A DNA stretch of 27,292 nt from an uncultured Oscillospiraceae bacterium (GTDB lineage Bacteria; Bacillota; Clostridia; Oscillospirales; Acutalibacteraceae), in assembly GCA_900549155.1 (NCBI GenBank), contig URNF01000013.1, positions 1 through 27,292 on the forward strand. The letters are read 5' to 3'. The position numbers and the translations under genes were made by a program. This document shows positions 9,137 to 15,212 of this stretch, piece by piece; within the stretch, counting starts at the first letter, position 1, and every line of letters begins with the position of its first letter. The notes under the pieces were generated by a model. The model did not search any database and had not been told where the DNA came from. It saw nothing but the letters and a program-made list of their open reading frames with translations.

Positions 9137-9187
9137 TAAAATATACAGTTCAAGAATACTATGTCAGAATGACAGGAGGAGTTTTTT

Positions 9188-9721
9188 ATGCAGAAACTGA
9201 AGAAGCTCGCCGCCTTGGCGCTGGCGATGATGCTCACAGCCGCATCGGCGCTGTCGGCATCGGCGGACACCGCCACCGTGAAGGACAAGAACGGCAGCAA
9301 GACCATTGACGTCAACGCCAAATATGCCAGCGGTGCGCTCACCCCGGACGTATACAGCGTAGACGTGACGTGGGGCAAGATGGAATTCACCTATTCCGTT
9401 TCCGGCACCCGTGAATGGAATCCCGTCACCCATGAGTATGCCGACAAGACCACCGCAGGCTGGGTCGCGGATGGCAACGGGATCACCGTCGTGAACCATT
9501 CCAATGTGGATGTGACGGTCGACTTCGCCTATGCAGCCGCCGAGGGCTACAGCGACATCACCGGCACGTTTAACGTGACATCCGACACCCTCGATGCCGG
9601 TGTTGCGGGCAATGTAAAGGGCGCCGACAGCGTCAGCACCTATCTGACCCTTTCCGGCTCTCTTGCAAGCTCTAACTCTGCATTCACAAAGGTCGGCTCT
9701 GTCACCGTTTCCCTCAGCTGA
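9188..9721 (+). CDS. Small secreted module protein M1 (VDVTWGxMEFTY family)
   Basis: This 177-residue protein is translated from a strong AGGAGG ribosome binding site. The signal peptide covers residues 1-26 (hydrophobic core, ASA before D27). The mature part is short, acidic and beta-rich, with a threonine/serine-rich composition and no membrane anchor. Landmarks in order: IDVNAKY (40-46), YSVDVTWGKMEFTY (56-69), EWNPVTHEY (76-84), ITVVNHSN (99-106), a VTVDFAY strand, YLTLSGSL and a final VGSVTVSLS. The same landmarks occur in M2 immediately downstream and, more divergently, at residues 1517-1632 of the giant protein. Function is unknown. An abundant structural subunit is suggested by size, secretion, the strong ribosome binding site and tandem duplication, but this is inference. 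Confidence 0.88.
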   Translation: MQKLKKLAALALAMMLTAASALSASADTATVKDKNGSKTIDVNAKYASGALTPDVYSVDVTWGKMEFTYSVSGTREWNPVTHEYADKTTAGWVADGNGITVVNHSNVDVTVDFAYAAAEGYSDITGTFNVTSDTLDAGVAGNVKGADSVSTYLTLSGSLASSNSAFTKVGSVTVSLS

Positions 9722-9740
9722 CATATATTTTCTGAAAGGA

Positions 9741-10283
9741 ATGAAGAAGACGAAAAGAACACCGGCACTCGTTCTCACAATGGCATTGCTTTGTGCGACG
9801 GCTGTGACCGCCTTTGCGGAAAGCACCATCACCGGCAAGGGCAACAGTGACTCCGCCGAGGTCAAGGGCACCTATGTCGCAGGCGGCACCTCCGACACGG
9901 TCTACAGTATCGACGTCGCCTGGGGCAGCATGGAATTCACCTATACCGACACTTCCGAGGGCAAATGGAATCCCGAAACGCATGATTATGACAATGCTGT
10001 TCCCGCTGCGTGGAGCTGCAAAAAGGGCGACAATGAGATCGTCGTCACCAACCACTCCAACACCGGCGTGACCGTGCTGTTTGGCTATACGCCCGCAGAA
10101 GGCTATGCCATCACCGGCTCCTTCTCCGATGATGCCAAGCTGACGCTTGACAGCGCCGTGGACACGGCGTATGCAGAAGCCCCCACGGGCAAAACAGCCC
10201 TCACGCTTTCCGGCGCGCTTTCCTCCGACAAGACCGCTCCGACGAAGATCGGCACGGTGACCGTGACCCTCGCAAACGAATAA
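9741..10283 (+). CDS. Small secreted module protein M2, tandem paralogue of M1
   Basis: This 180-residue protein has a signal peptide in residues 1-26 (MKKTKRTPALV start, AFA before E27). It shares with M1 the landmarks YSIDVAWGSMEFTY (55-68), KWNPETHDY (75-83), IVVTNHSN (100-107), a TVLFGY strand, LTLSGAL and a final IGTVTVTL. ATG 9741 is chosen because it gives a full signal peptide. However, the GAAAGGA sequence touches the start codon with no spacer, so initiation is probably weak or coupled to M1, which stops 19 bases upstream. The next ATG (9781) would leave a truncated signal peptide. M2 has a single mature cysteine (C93), absent from M1. A large hairpin follows the stop. Confidence 0.86.
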   Translation: MKKTKRTPALVLTMALLCATAVTAFAESTITGKGNSDSAEVKGTYVAGGTSDTVYSIDVAWGSMEFTYTDTSEGKWNPETHDYDNAVPAAWSCKKGDNEIVVTNHSNTGVTVLFGYTPAEGYAITGSFSDDAKLTLDSAVDTAYAEAPTGKTALTLSGALSSDKTAPTKIGTVTVTLANE

Positions 10284-10289
10284 CGCCGT

Positions 10290-10329
10290 CGCGGCACAGG
10301 CTGCGTGCCGATATGCAGCCTGTGTCGCG
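10290..10329 (+). repeat. 15-bp stem hairpin after M2 (no T-run)
   Basis: Arms 10290-10304 and 10315-10329 pair over 15 positions with one G-U pair, around a 10-base loop. It starts six bases after the M2 stop. There is no T-run, so it is more likely an mRNA-stabilising or attenuating structure than a full terminator. It mirrors the hairpin before M1. Confidence 0.7.
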
Positions 10330-10354
10330 GTGAAGGTCACCCCTGATCTCTGTT

Positions 10355-10370
10355 CATCGGCGCGCCGATG
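10355..10370. repeat. 16-bp perfect palindrome in the M2-A2 gap
   Basis: CATCGG-CGCG-CCGATG is a perfect palindrome about 45 bases before the A2 start. It could be a protein-binding site or a small hairpin; no role can be assigned. Confidence 0.4.
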
Positions 10371-10414
10371 GGTGGACATGAAGGATGACGGACGCAAAAC
10401 AGGAGTCTGCACAT

Positions 10415-10900
10415 ATGAAGTATAAAACCGTTTGTTTCTCTGCCGCTGTTTGTTTTTTGGCGGTTCTCGGGATGATCCTGTCCCTTGCCCTGACGGGCAA
10501 AAAAACAGAACAGGCTGCCTTTACCCCGCCGCCGTTTGACTCGGCGGCGCAAAGCGGCATGCCGGATGCGGCGGACGAAAGCTATACGCAGATCTGCAAA
10601 GACGGGATGGGCTTTTCCGCCCATGTTTGCGGCAGGATCATCCTGCAAGGGAACACGGCGGATGTCTATTTTACCAACGATGCCGACAATACGGTTTGGC
10701 TGAAGCTGCGCATCCTTGATGAAGAAGACCGTATTCTTGCCGAAACGGGGCTTTTGAAACCGCATGAATATGTCAAAGCGGTGACATTTGACACGCTCCC
10801 CCAAAACGGGGCAAGCGTCAAGCTCAAGATCATGGCATACGAGCCGGAAACCTATTACAGCGCCGGAGCGGTGACACTGAATACCACTGTGGGAGGTTGA
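10415..10900 (+). CDS. Membrane-tethered extracellular protein A2, similar to A1
   Basis: This 161-residue protein starts at ATG 10415, with CAGGAG nine bases upstream; the in-frame ATG at 10385 has no usable site. Residues 5-27 form one hydrophobic segment after a short basic start. The absence of a clear signal-peptidase site and the GKKTEQ that follows favour an uncleaved anchor. A proline-rich linker (36-50) leads to a beta-rich domain with VYFTND, LKLRILDEEDRILAETGLLKP and VKLKIMAYE. This follows the same order of strands as A1 (FANP, LVIEDVVVLQSGRLEPG, VVLYY). C61 and C72 could form a disulfide. The gene is separated from the anchored protein by four bases. The family is unrecognised; a partner role for the secreted modules is inferred. 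Confidence 0.83.
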   Translation: MKYKTVCFSAAVCFLAVLGMILSLALTGKKTEQAAFTPPPFDSAAQSGMPDAADESYTQICKDGMGFSAHVCGRIILQGNTADVYFTNDADNTVWLKLRILDEEDRILAETGLLKPHEYVKAVTFDTLPQNGASVKLKIMAYEPETYYSAGAVTLNTTVGG

Positions 10901-10904
10901 GTAT

Positions 10905-11567
10905 ATGAAAAAAGCGGCTGTTCTTCTTGCTGCCCTCATACTGTCCGTTTTTTGTGCCGTATCGGTTTTTGCCGACGGCAATACGACGATCGACGTGTTC
11001 GCAAAAGCGGTCTACACGCTTCCCGTCGGTTGCTTTGAGACAAAAGCGGATGCCGACGGCGATCATGTCGCCAAGCTTCCCGACGGCGTCAGGATCACGC
11101 TCACTCCGAAATCCGTCGCCCCCTCTCTGCGGCTGGTGATCGTGCCGATCACCGAGCAGGATGAGCAGGCATATCGGTGGATCTCCGCCTGTGCAGCCGA
11201 TTTCGGCACCGCTCCCCTGTTTTATGAGGTATACTATATCGATGCATACGGCAACCGCGTGGACGTGCATACGCCGACCGAGATAAGCGTCGCTTTGGCA
11301 AAGAGCGGCGTGCTCAAAGCCGCCGGCATTTCCGCCGGCGGAACGCTTTCGCCGCTTGCGGCAAAAAGCGACGGCAGCACCGTCGCCTTTACCCTTGCAA
11401 AAAGCGGCTACTTTGTCATTGCGTCAGAAAAGACCGAAACCCCCACGCCCCCTGAAACGGGCGACAACGGCGCGATGAACCCGTGGATCGTCCTGCTCCT
11501 TGTGTCCGCGGCAGGCGCGGCGGGCGCCATCCTTTTCGGCAGGAAGAAAAAACGTTCTGAAGAATAA
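10905..11567 (+). CDS. Sortase-type cell-wall-anchored surface protein with a PPETG motif
   Basis: This 220-residue protein has a signal peptide (1-23, VFA before D24) and a beta-rich ectodomain beginning TTIDVFAKAVYTLP, which resembles the IDVNAKY opening of M1. The C-terminus has the full sorting-signal layout: PPETGD at 182-187, a hydrophobic helix (193-211) and a basic tail (RKKKR). The first motif residue is P instead of L. (S/P)PxTG motifs are known substrates of class B-like sortase in Clostridioides difficile, so anchoring to peptidoglycan is plausible; no sortase gene lies in the window. GGGAGG precedes the ATG at a four-base gap from A2. As the only wall-anchorable product of this locus it may act as the base or anchor (inference). 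A strong terminator follows. Confidence 0.88.
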   Translation: MKKAAVLLAALILSVFCAVSVFADGNTTIDVFAKAVYTLPVGCFETKADADGDHVAKLPDGVRITLTPKSVAPSLRLVIVPITEQDEQAYRWISACAADFGTAPLFYEVYYIDAYGNRVDVHTPTEISVALAKSGVLKAAGISAGGTLSPLAAKSDGSTVAFTLAKSGYFVIASEKTETPTPPETGDNGAMNPWIVLLLVSAAGAAGAILFGRKKKRSEE

Positions 11568-11574
11568 CACAAAT

Positions 11575-11617
11575 AAAGCAAGGGGGCGGAAACACGGTTT
11601 CCGCCCCCTTGCTTTTT
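11575..11617 (+). terminator. Strong intrinsic terminator closing the surface locus
   Basis: An 18-bp perfect stem (11575-11592 with 11598-11615) with a five-base loop and T-run 11613-11617. It starts seven bases after the stop of the PPETG protein. Confidence 0.96.
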
Positions 11618-11637
11618 GCGCGGCAGCATGGTACAAT
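11609..11637 (+). promoter_or_regulatory. Probable promoter of the nitrilase-GDPD gene
   Basis: TTGCTT (11609-11614), a 17-base spacer and TACAAT (11632-11637). The -10 matches five of six consensus bases, while the -35 matches only TTG and overlaps the 3' arm of the preceding terminator. The gene starts 41 bases downstream. Confidence 0.5.
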
Positions 11638-11677
11638 GAGCGTTGTGAACGCATGTGCAAAGGGAGGGGGAATTTTC

Positions 11678-13273
11678 ATGAAGGTTTGCATCATTCAGCC
11701 CGCCTATTCCACCGACTACAGTCAGTCCGATGCGCTGTTTGCCGCAGAGCTGCGCTATCTGCGGGAATGCGACGAGAGCTTGGACATCATTGTCATGCCC
11801 GAAGCCTGCGACTGTCCGGCGCTTGCGAAAACGAAAGAGCAGGCAGAGCAAAGCTCGGAAAAATACAGGGAAATCCTGCTGAAAGAAGCGGCAGAAACCG
11901 CAAAGCGCTGTCATGCGCTTTTGTTTCTCAACGCCCGCAGCGAAAGCGAAAAGGGACAGCGCAACACCACCTATGCCTTTGACCGCAACGGCAACCTCGC
12001 GGGGAAATACTACAAGCAGCACCTCACCCCCGGCGAGGTGTCGCGGATGCAGCTTGACAGCGACTATACCTTTTCGTTTTCCGAGCCGACCGTCATTGAG
12101 ATCGAGGGCATCCGTTTCGGCTTTTTGGTCTGCTATGATTTCTATTTCTATGAGAATTTCGCGAACATCGCGCGGCAGAACGTGGATGTCATCATCGGCT
12201 GCTCCCATCAGCGCAGCGACACGCATCAGGCGCTGCAGATCATGTCGCAGTTTTTGGCATACAACACCAACGCCTATGTGCTGCGCTCCTCCGTTTCCAT
12301 GGATACACATTCCGACATCGGCGGCGGGAGCATGGTCGTCGCACCCGACGGCACGGTGCTGTGCAACATGGAAAGCCGCGTCGGCATGGAAACGGTCGAG
12401 ATCGACATAACGAAAAAATACAACAAGCCCGCCGGCTTCGGCAATCCCCCTGCGCCGCACTATGCCTATATCGAGCAGGGCAGACGCCCGTGGAAATATC
12501 GTCCCGCAGGCAGCGCCATTGTGTGCCCTGACGCCGACATGCCCTACCCGCGCGTTTGCGCGCACAGGGGCTTCAACACGATCGCGCCCGAAAACAGCCT
12601 GCCCGCCTTCGGCGCTGCTGTGGCGCTCGGCGCGGAGGAGATCGAATTTGACCTTTGGGAAACCGCGGACGGCGAGGTCGTGTCCATTCACGATCCGACG
12701 CTGGACCGCGTCAGCGACGGGCACGGCTTTGTCTATGAAAAAACATTCTCTGAATTGCAAACGCTGGATTTCGGTGTCAAGCACGGCGAAGCCTTCAAGG
12801 GGCTGCGCATCCTGACCTTTGAGGATATCCTCAAAAAATTCTCCTGCCACACCGTCATGAACGTGCATATCAAATCCAAAAACAACACCGACCCGCTGCC
12901 CGAAGCCTATCTGCGCAAAATTATCCGTCTCATCGACAAATACGATTGCCGTCAATACATCTATTTCATGACCGGCAACGACACCGTGCTGCAGCAGCTG
13001 CGCGACATCGCCCCCGACATCTGCCGCTGCTGCGGCGGCGGGGACGCACCGTGGGACATCGTCGAGCGCGCTGTCCGCTGCGGCTGTCAAAAGGTGCAGT
13101 TTTTGAAGCCCTGCCTCAACAGGGAAATGGTCGAAAAGGCGCACGCACACGGCATGCGGTGCACGGTATTCTGGTCGGACGACCCGGACGAAACGCAGGA
13201 ATTTCTGGACATGGGCATCGACGTCATTCTGACAAACGACTATCAGCGCATTGCACAGTGCGTGAAGCGGTAA
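11678..13273 (+). CDS. Bifunctional fusion: nitrilase-superfamily amidohydrolase plus glycerophosphodiester phosphodiesterase
   Basis: This 531-residue cytosolic protein has no signal peptide. ATG 11678 has AGGGAGGGGG upstream. Residues 1-275 are a carbon-nitrogen hydrolase with the Glu-Lys-Cys triad visible: E42 in MPEAC, K113 in YYKQHL and C152 in FLVCYDF. This half should cleave an amide or nitrile. Residues 291-531 are a GDPD TIM barrel: H296-R297-G298, E305-N306, E323/D325 in EIEFDLW, H338 in IHDPTLDR, and ILTNDY near the end. GDPDs release glycerol 3-phosphate or an equivalent headgroup from phosphodiesters. In the strand that usually reads NxExK, the sequence is NVHIK (395-399), so a usual metal-ligand Glu is His; the barrel may use another metal or substrate. 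The substrate is unknown. One uninterrupted frame makes a sequencing fusion unlikely. Confidence 0.93.
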   Translation: MKVCIIQPAYSTDYSQSDALFAAELRYLRECDESLDIIVMPEACDCPALAKTKEQAEQSSEKYREILLKEAAETAKRCHALLFLNARSESEKGQRNTTYAFDRNGNLAGKYYKQHLTPGEVSRMQLDSDYTFSFSEPTVIEIEGIRFGFLVCYDFYFYENFANIARQNVDVIIGCSHQRSDTHQALQIMSQFLAYNTNAYVLRSSVSMDTHSDIGGGSMVVAPDGTVLCNMESRVGMETVEIDITKKYNKPAGFGNPPAPHYAYIEQGRRPWKYRPAGSAIVCPDADMPYPRVCAHRGFNTIAPENSLPAFGAAVALGAEEIEFDLWETADGEVVSIHDPTLDRVSDGHGFVYEKTFSELQTLDFGVKHGEAFKGLRILTFEDILKKFSCHTVMNVHIKSKNNTDPLPEAYLRKIIRLIDKYDCRQYIYFMTGNDTVLQQLRDIAPDICRCCGGGDAPWDIVERAVRCGCQKVQFLKPCLNREMVEKAHAHGMRCTVFWSDDPDETQEFLDMGIDVILTNDYQRIAQCVKR

Positions 13274-13281
13274 CCGCCCCT

Positions 13282-13333
13282 CGGCTCCCTCTGATGAGGG
13301 AGCCGGATTTTGCGCAGCAAAAGACTGAGGGAG
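13282..13333. repeat. Composite inverted-repeat (REP-like) element
   Basis: It contains three parts in a row: a 10-bp stem with TGAT loop (13282-13291 with 13296-13305), a 6-bp stem with GCA loop (13308-13313 with 13317-13322), and a second copy of GAGGGAG (13327-13333) able to compete for the same CTCCCTC arm. From memory, very similar CTCCCTC/GAGGGAG elements are dispersed in gut Clostridia genomes; only one copy is in this window. The first hairpin plus ATTTT may also end the upstream transcript. Confidence 0.55.
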
Positions 13334-13336
13334 AGA

Positions 13337-13373
13337 AAAGAGGGCTGTAACATTGTCTGTCACAGCCCTCTTT
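13337..13373. terminator. Bidirectional terminator between convergent genes
   Basis: A 12-bp stem (13337-13348 with 13362-13373) with a 13-base loop. On the plus strand it is followed by CTTTC, on the minus strand by TTTTCTCTC. It overlaps the last codons and the stop of the minus-strand hydrolase gene and serves both converging transcripts. Confidence 0.75.
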
Positions 13374-14652
13374 CTTTCAGCTCGTGCACCAGCTGCACAT
13401 AAAACTCCCGCACATCAAACCCCTCGATGTTTTCGCGGTTCAGATCGATCATGTCGCCGTGGGAAATGCCGCGCCTGCCGCTTGGGGTGAGCAGGGTGAA
13501 ATCTTCTCCGAAGCGAAAGGACGGCACCGAGACCAGCCCGTCGTTCGGACCGTCGAAATACCCCGCCAGGCGATAGGTGAAATTCAGCGGAAACTTTCCG
13601 CCCGACGGCTGCCGCAGCACCGAACCGATGCTTTTGCAGAAAATGCCCGAAGGGACGGGGTGCGTTTCGTCAAACGCCTTACAGCGCACAGCGGTCAGAT
13701 CGCGCACAGCGGCGAGAAAATCCGGCGTCGGATCGCCGAGGGCGCGCGCCGCAGCGTTATACATCCGCGCGATGTGCTGCTGCACGCCCGTCGGCACCTT
13801 CGAAAGCAGAAAATCGGCAAAGCCGCAGCCGCGATGCGGCGTGTTGACAGTGATGATGGACGCAATGCGGTCGGGGCAAAGCACTGCCGCCGCGCGGGCG
13901 TCCAGCCCGCCCTTGGAGTGGGCGATGATGTTGACCTTTTCGCAGCCGCTCTCGGCGCAGACCGCCTCGATGCGTGCGGCAAGCTCCTTTGCGCTGTCCG
14001 CCACGGCGGCGGCAGACTGGTGCCCCCCATAGAACACCTGTGCGCCGTTTCTTTGCAGCGCCGTCGGGATGCGCCCCCAATAGGGCGGGAACTTGAAATC
14101 GCGAAAAAACACCCCGTGCACCAGCAAAAGCGGATAGCGCGTCGCGCAGATGCGCTGTGCCCGTCTTTCCTCATCAAGGCGGTTTTTTCGCTCCTCAAAA
14201 TCGACCTCTGCATCCACAACACGCACCATACGCACAAGCACGACAAGATGCAAAACGGGCACGAGCCCGCACAAAATGCCTACTGCGCGGTGCCGCAGCC
14301 CCAGCTGCACCGATGCACCGTAGGCACACAGCATGCCGTTCCAGAAAAGCACGCTCTCGGCAATGACGCAAAACACCGCGCTTGCCAAAACCGTTTTCCA
14401 GCCGAATCCGCAGACAAGCGCGACAACATGCGCGGCGGCGCAAACGGGCAGTGAAAACAGAAAGCCGCGCAGACAGCACACGCTGTGCCGACACACGAGA
14501 AGCCGCCGCGTGCTCAGCCCCCGCGCAAACAAAAGCGGCAGGAAATTGAGACAAAAAAGCAGCACCGCGGCAACGCTCATCCACCGCCACGGCAGCAAAA
14601 GCCCGCCGCTTGCCAAAGCGGCATAGACAAAACCGAACACGCCCCAAAGCAT
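13360..14652 (-). CDS. Membrane-anchored lipase-like alpha/beta hydrolase
   Basis: This 430-residue protein starts at the ATG ending at 14652, with AAAGGAG eight bases upstream; the in-frame GTG at 14670 lies before that site. The first ~145 residues hold four to five hydrophobic segments (about 5-20, 25-43, 66-84, 87-110, 121-143). A charged linker (146-170) leads to an alpha/beta-hydrolase domain. It has the oxyanion HG (179-180 in LLLVHGVF), nucleophile S246 in IIAHSKGGLDAR, TPHRG (271-275), probable acid D371 in GPNDGLVSVPS and H398 in GISHGDM. This resembles triacylglycerol lipase/PGAP1-like hydrolases and should cut an ester in or at the membrane. The substrate is not known. The 3' end faces the nitrilase-GDPD gene across a shared terminator. 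Confidence 0.88.
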   Translation of the reverse strand: MLWGVFGFVYAALASGGLLLPWRWMSVAAVLLFCLNFLPLLFARGLSTRRLLVCRHSVCCLRGFLFSLPVCAAAHVVALVCGFGWKTVLASAVFCVIAESVLFWNGMLCAYGASVQLGLRHRAVGILCGLVPVLHLVVLVRMVRVVDAEVDFEERKNRLDEERRAQRICATRYPLLLVHGVFFRDFKFPPYWGRIPTALQRNGAQVFYGGHQSAAAVADSAKELAARIEAVCAESGCEKVNIIAHSKGGLDARAAAVLCPDRIASIITVNTPHRGCGFADFLLSKVPTGVQQHIARMYNAAARALGDPTPDFLAAVRDLTAVRCKAFDETHPVPSGIFCKSIGSVLRQPSGGKFPLNFTYRLAGYFDGPNDGLVSVPSFRFGEDFTLLTPSGRRGISHGDMIDLNRENIEGFDVREFYVQLVHELKERGL

Positions 14653-14690
14653 CGCGCCCGCTCCTTTCACAGACTTTACCGTCGATGCGG

Positions 14691-14700
14691 TATTATAATA
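14691..14700. promoter_or_regulatory. Palindromic -10 region shared by divergent genes
   Basis: TATTATAATA is its own reverse complement and gives a perfect TATAAT on each strand between the divergent hydrolase and YbaK-family genes. The -35 elements are weak: on the minus strand TCGACA (complement of 14713-14718) sits at a short 15-base spacing; on the plus strand no good -35 is visible. Confidence 0.45.
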
Positions 14701-14726
14701 AGAAGAACTCTTTGTCGAGGTGTATC

Positions 14727-15209
14727 ATGAACAAACAGGAGATCTACGCATTTTTGCAGGCAAACGGCATCCCTTTTGAGGTGACCGCGCACAAGGCCGT
14801 CTATAACATGGAAGAGCTTGGCGATATAGCGCTGCCCTACCCGGAATGGGACGCCAAAAACCTGTTCGTGCGGGACGACAAAAAGCGGGAATACTACCTC
14901 ATCACCGTCAGAGGTGACAAGCGCGTGGATCTCAAAGCGTTCCGCAGGGCGCACGGACTGCGCCCGCTCTCCTTTGCGACGGCAGAGGAGCTTGCGGAAA
15001 TTCTGCACCTGACCCCCGGCTCCGTCACGCCCTTCGGGCTTCTGAACGACGCCGCCCGCCGCGTGCATTTTTATCTCGATGCCGCCTTTTGCGGCAACAA
15101 GATCGGCGTCCACCCGAACGACAACACCGCCACCGTGTGGCTTGCCGCAAACGATCTTTTCGCCCTTTTGCAGGCGCAGGGATGCGACGTGAACACAACG
15201 GATCTGTGA
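14727..15209 (+). CDS. YbaK/ProX-family aminoacyl-tRNA deacylase (prolyl-tRNA editing type)
   Basis: This 160-residue cytosolic protein starts at ATG 14727 (weak GAGGTG upstream). It is a single YbaK/ProX domain of typical length. Landmarks are AKNLFVRD with the conserved lysine K44, YYLITVRGDKRVDL, the GSVTPFGLLND loop (98-108) and HPNDNTATV (129-137). These match the stand-alone ProXp-ala/PrdX group, which hydrolyses mischarged Ala-tRNA-Pro, or Cys-tRNA-Pro in YbaK. Assignment to one specificity cannot be made by eye, but the GSVTPFGLLND/HPNDNTATV pair favours ProX over YbaK. It is transcribed alone and converges with the DUF6054 gene, leaving three bases between stop codons and no visible terminator. 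Confidence 0.92.
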   Translation: MNKQEIYAFLQANGIPFEVTAHKAVYNMEELGDIALPYPEWDAKNLFVRDDKKREYYLITVRGDKRVDLKAFRRAHGLRPLSFATAEELAEILHLTPGSVTPFGLLNDAARRVHFYLDAAFCGNKIGVHPNDNTATVWLAANDLFALLQAQGCDVNTTDL

Positions 15210-15212
15210 CCC

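Noticed and set aside
9188..10283. M1/M2 as TasA/camelysin or type IV/sortase pilins
   Set aside because: No SipW-type signal context, prepilin peptidase site, pilin motif or sorting signal could be seen; only the general beta-rich secreted character agrees.
11408..13363. A 651-codon open frame antisense to the nitrilase-GDPD gene
   Set aside because: It lies opposite a gene with complete catalytic motifs, and its translation has no recognisable domain. Long antisense frames are common where GC content at third positions is high.
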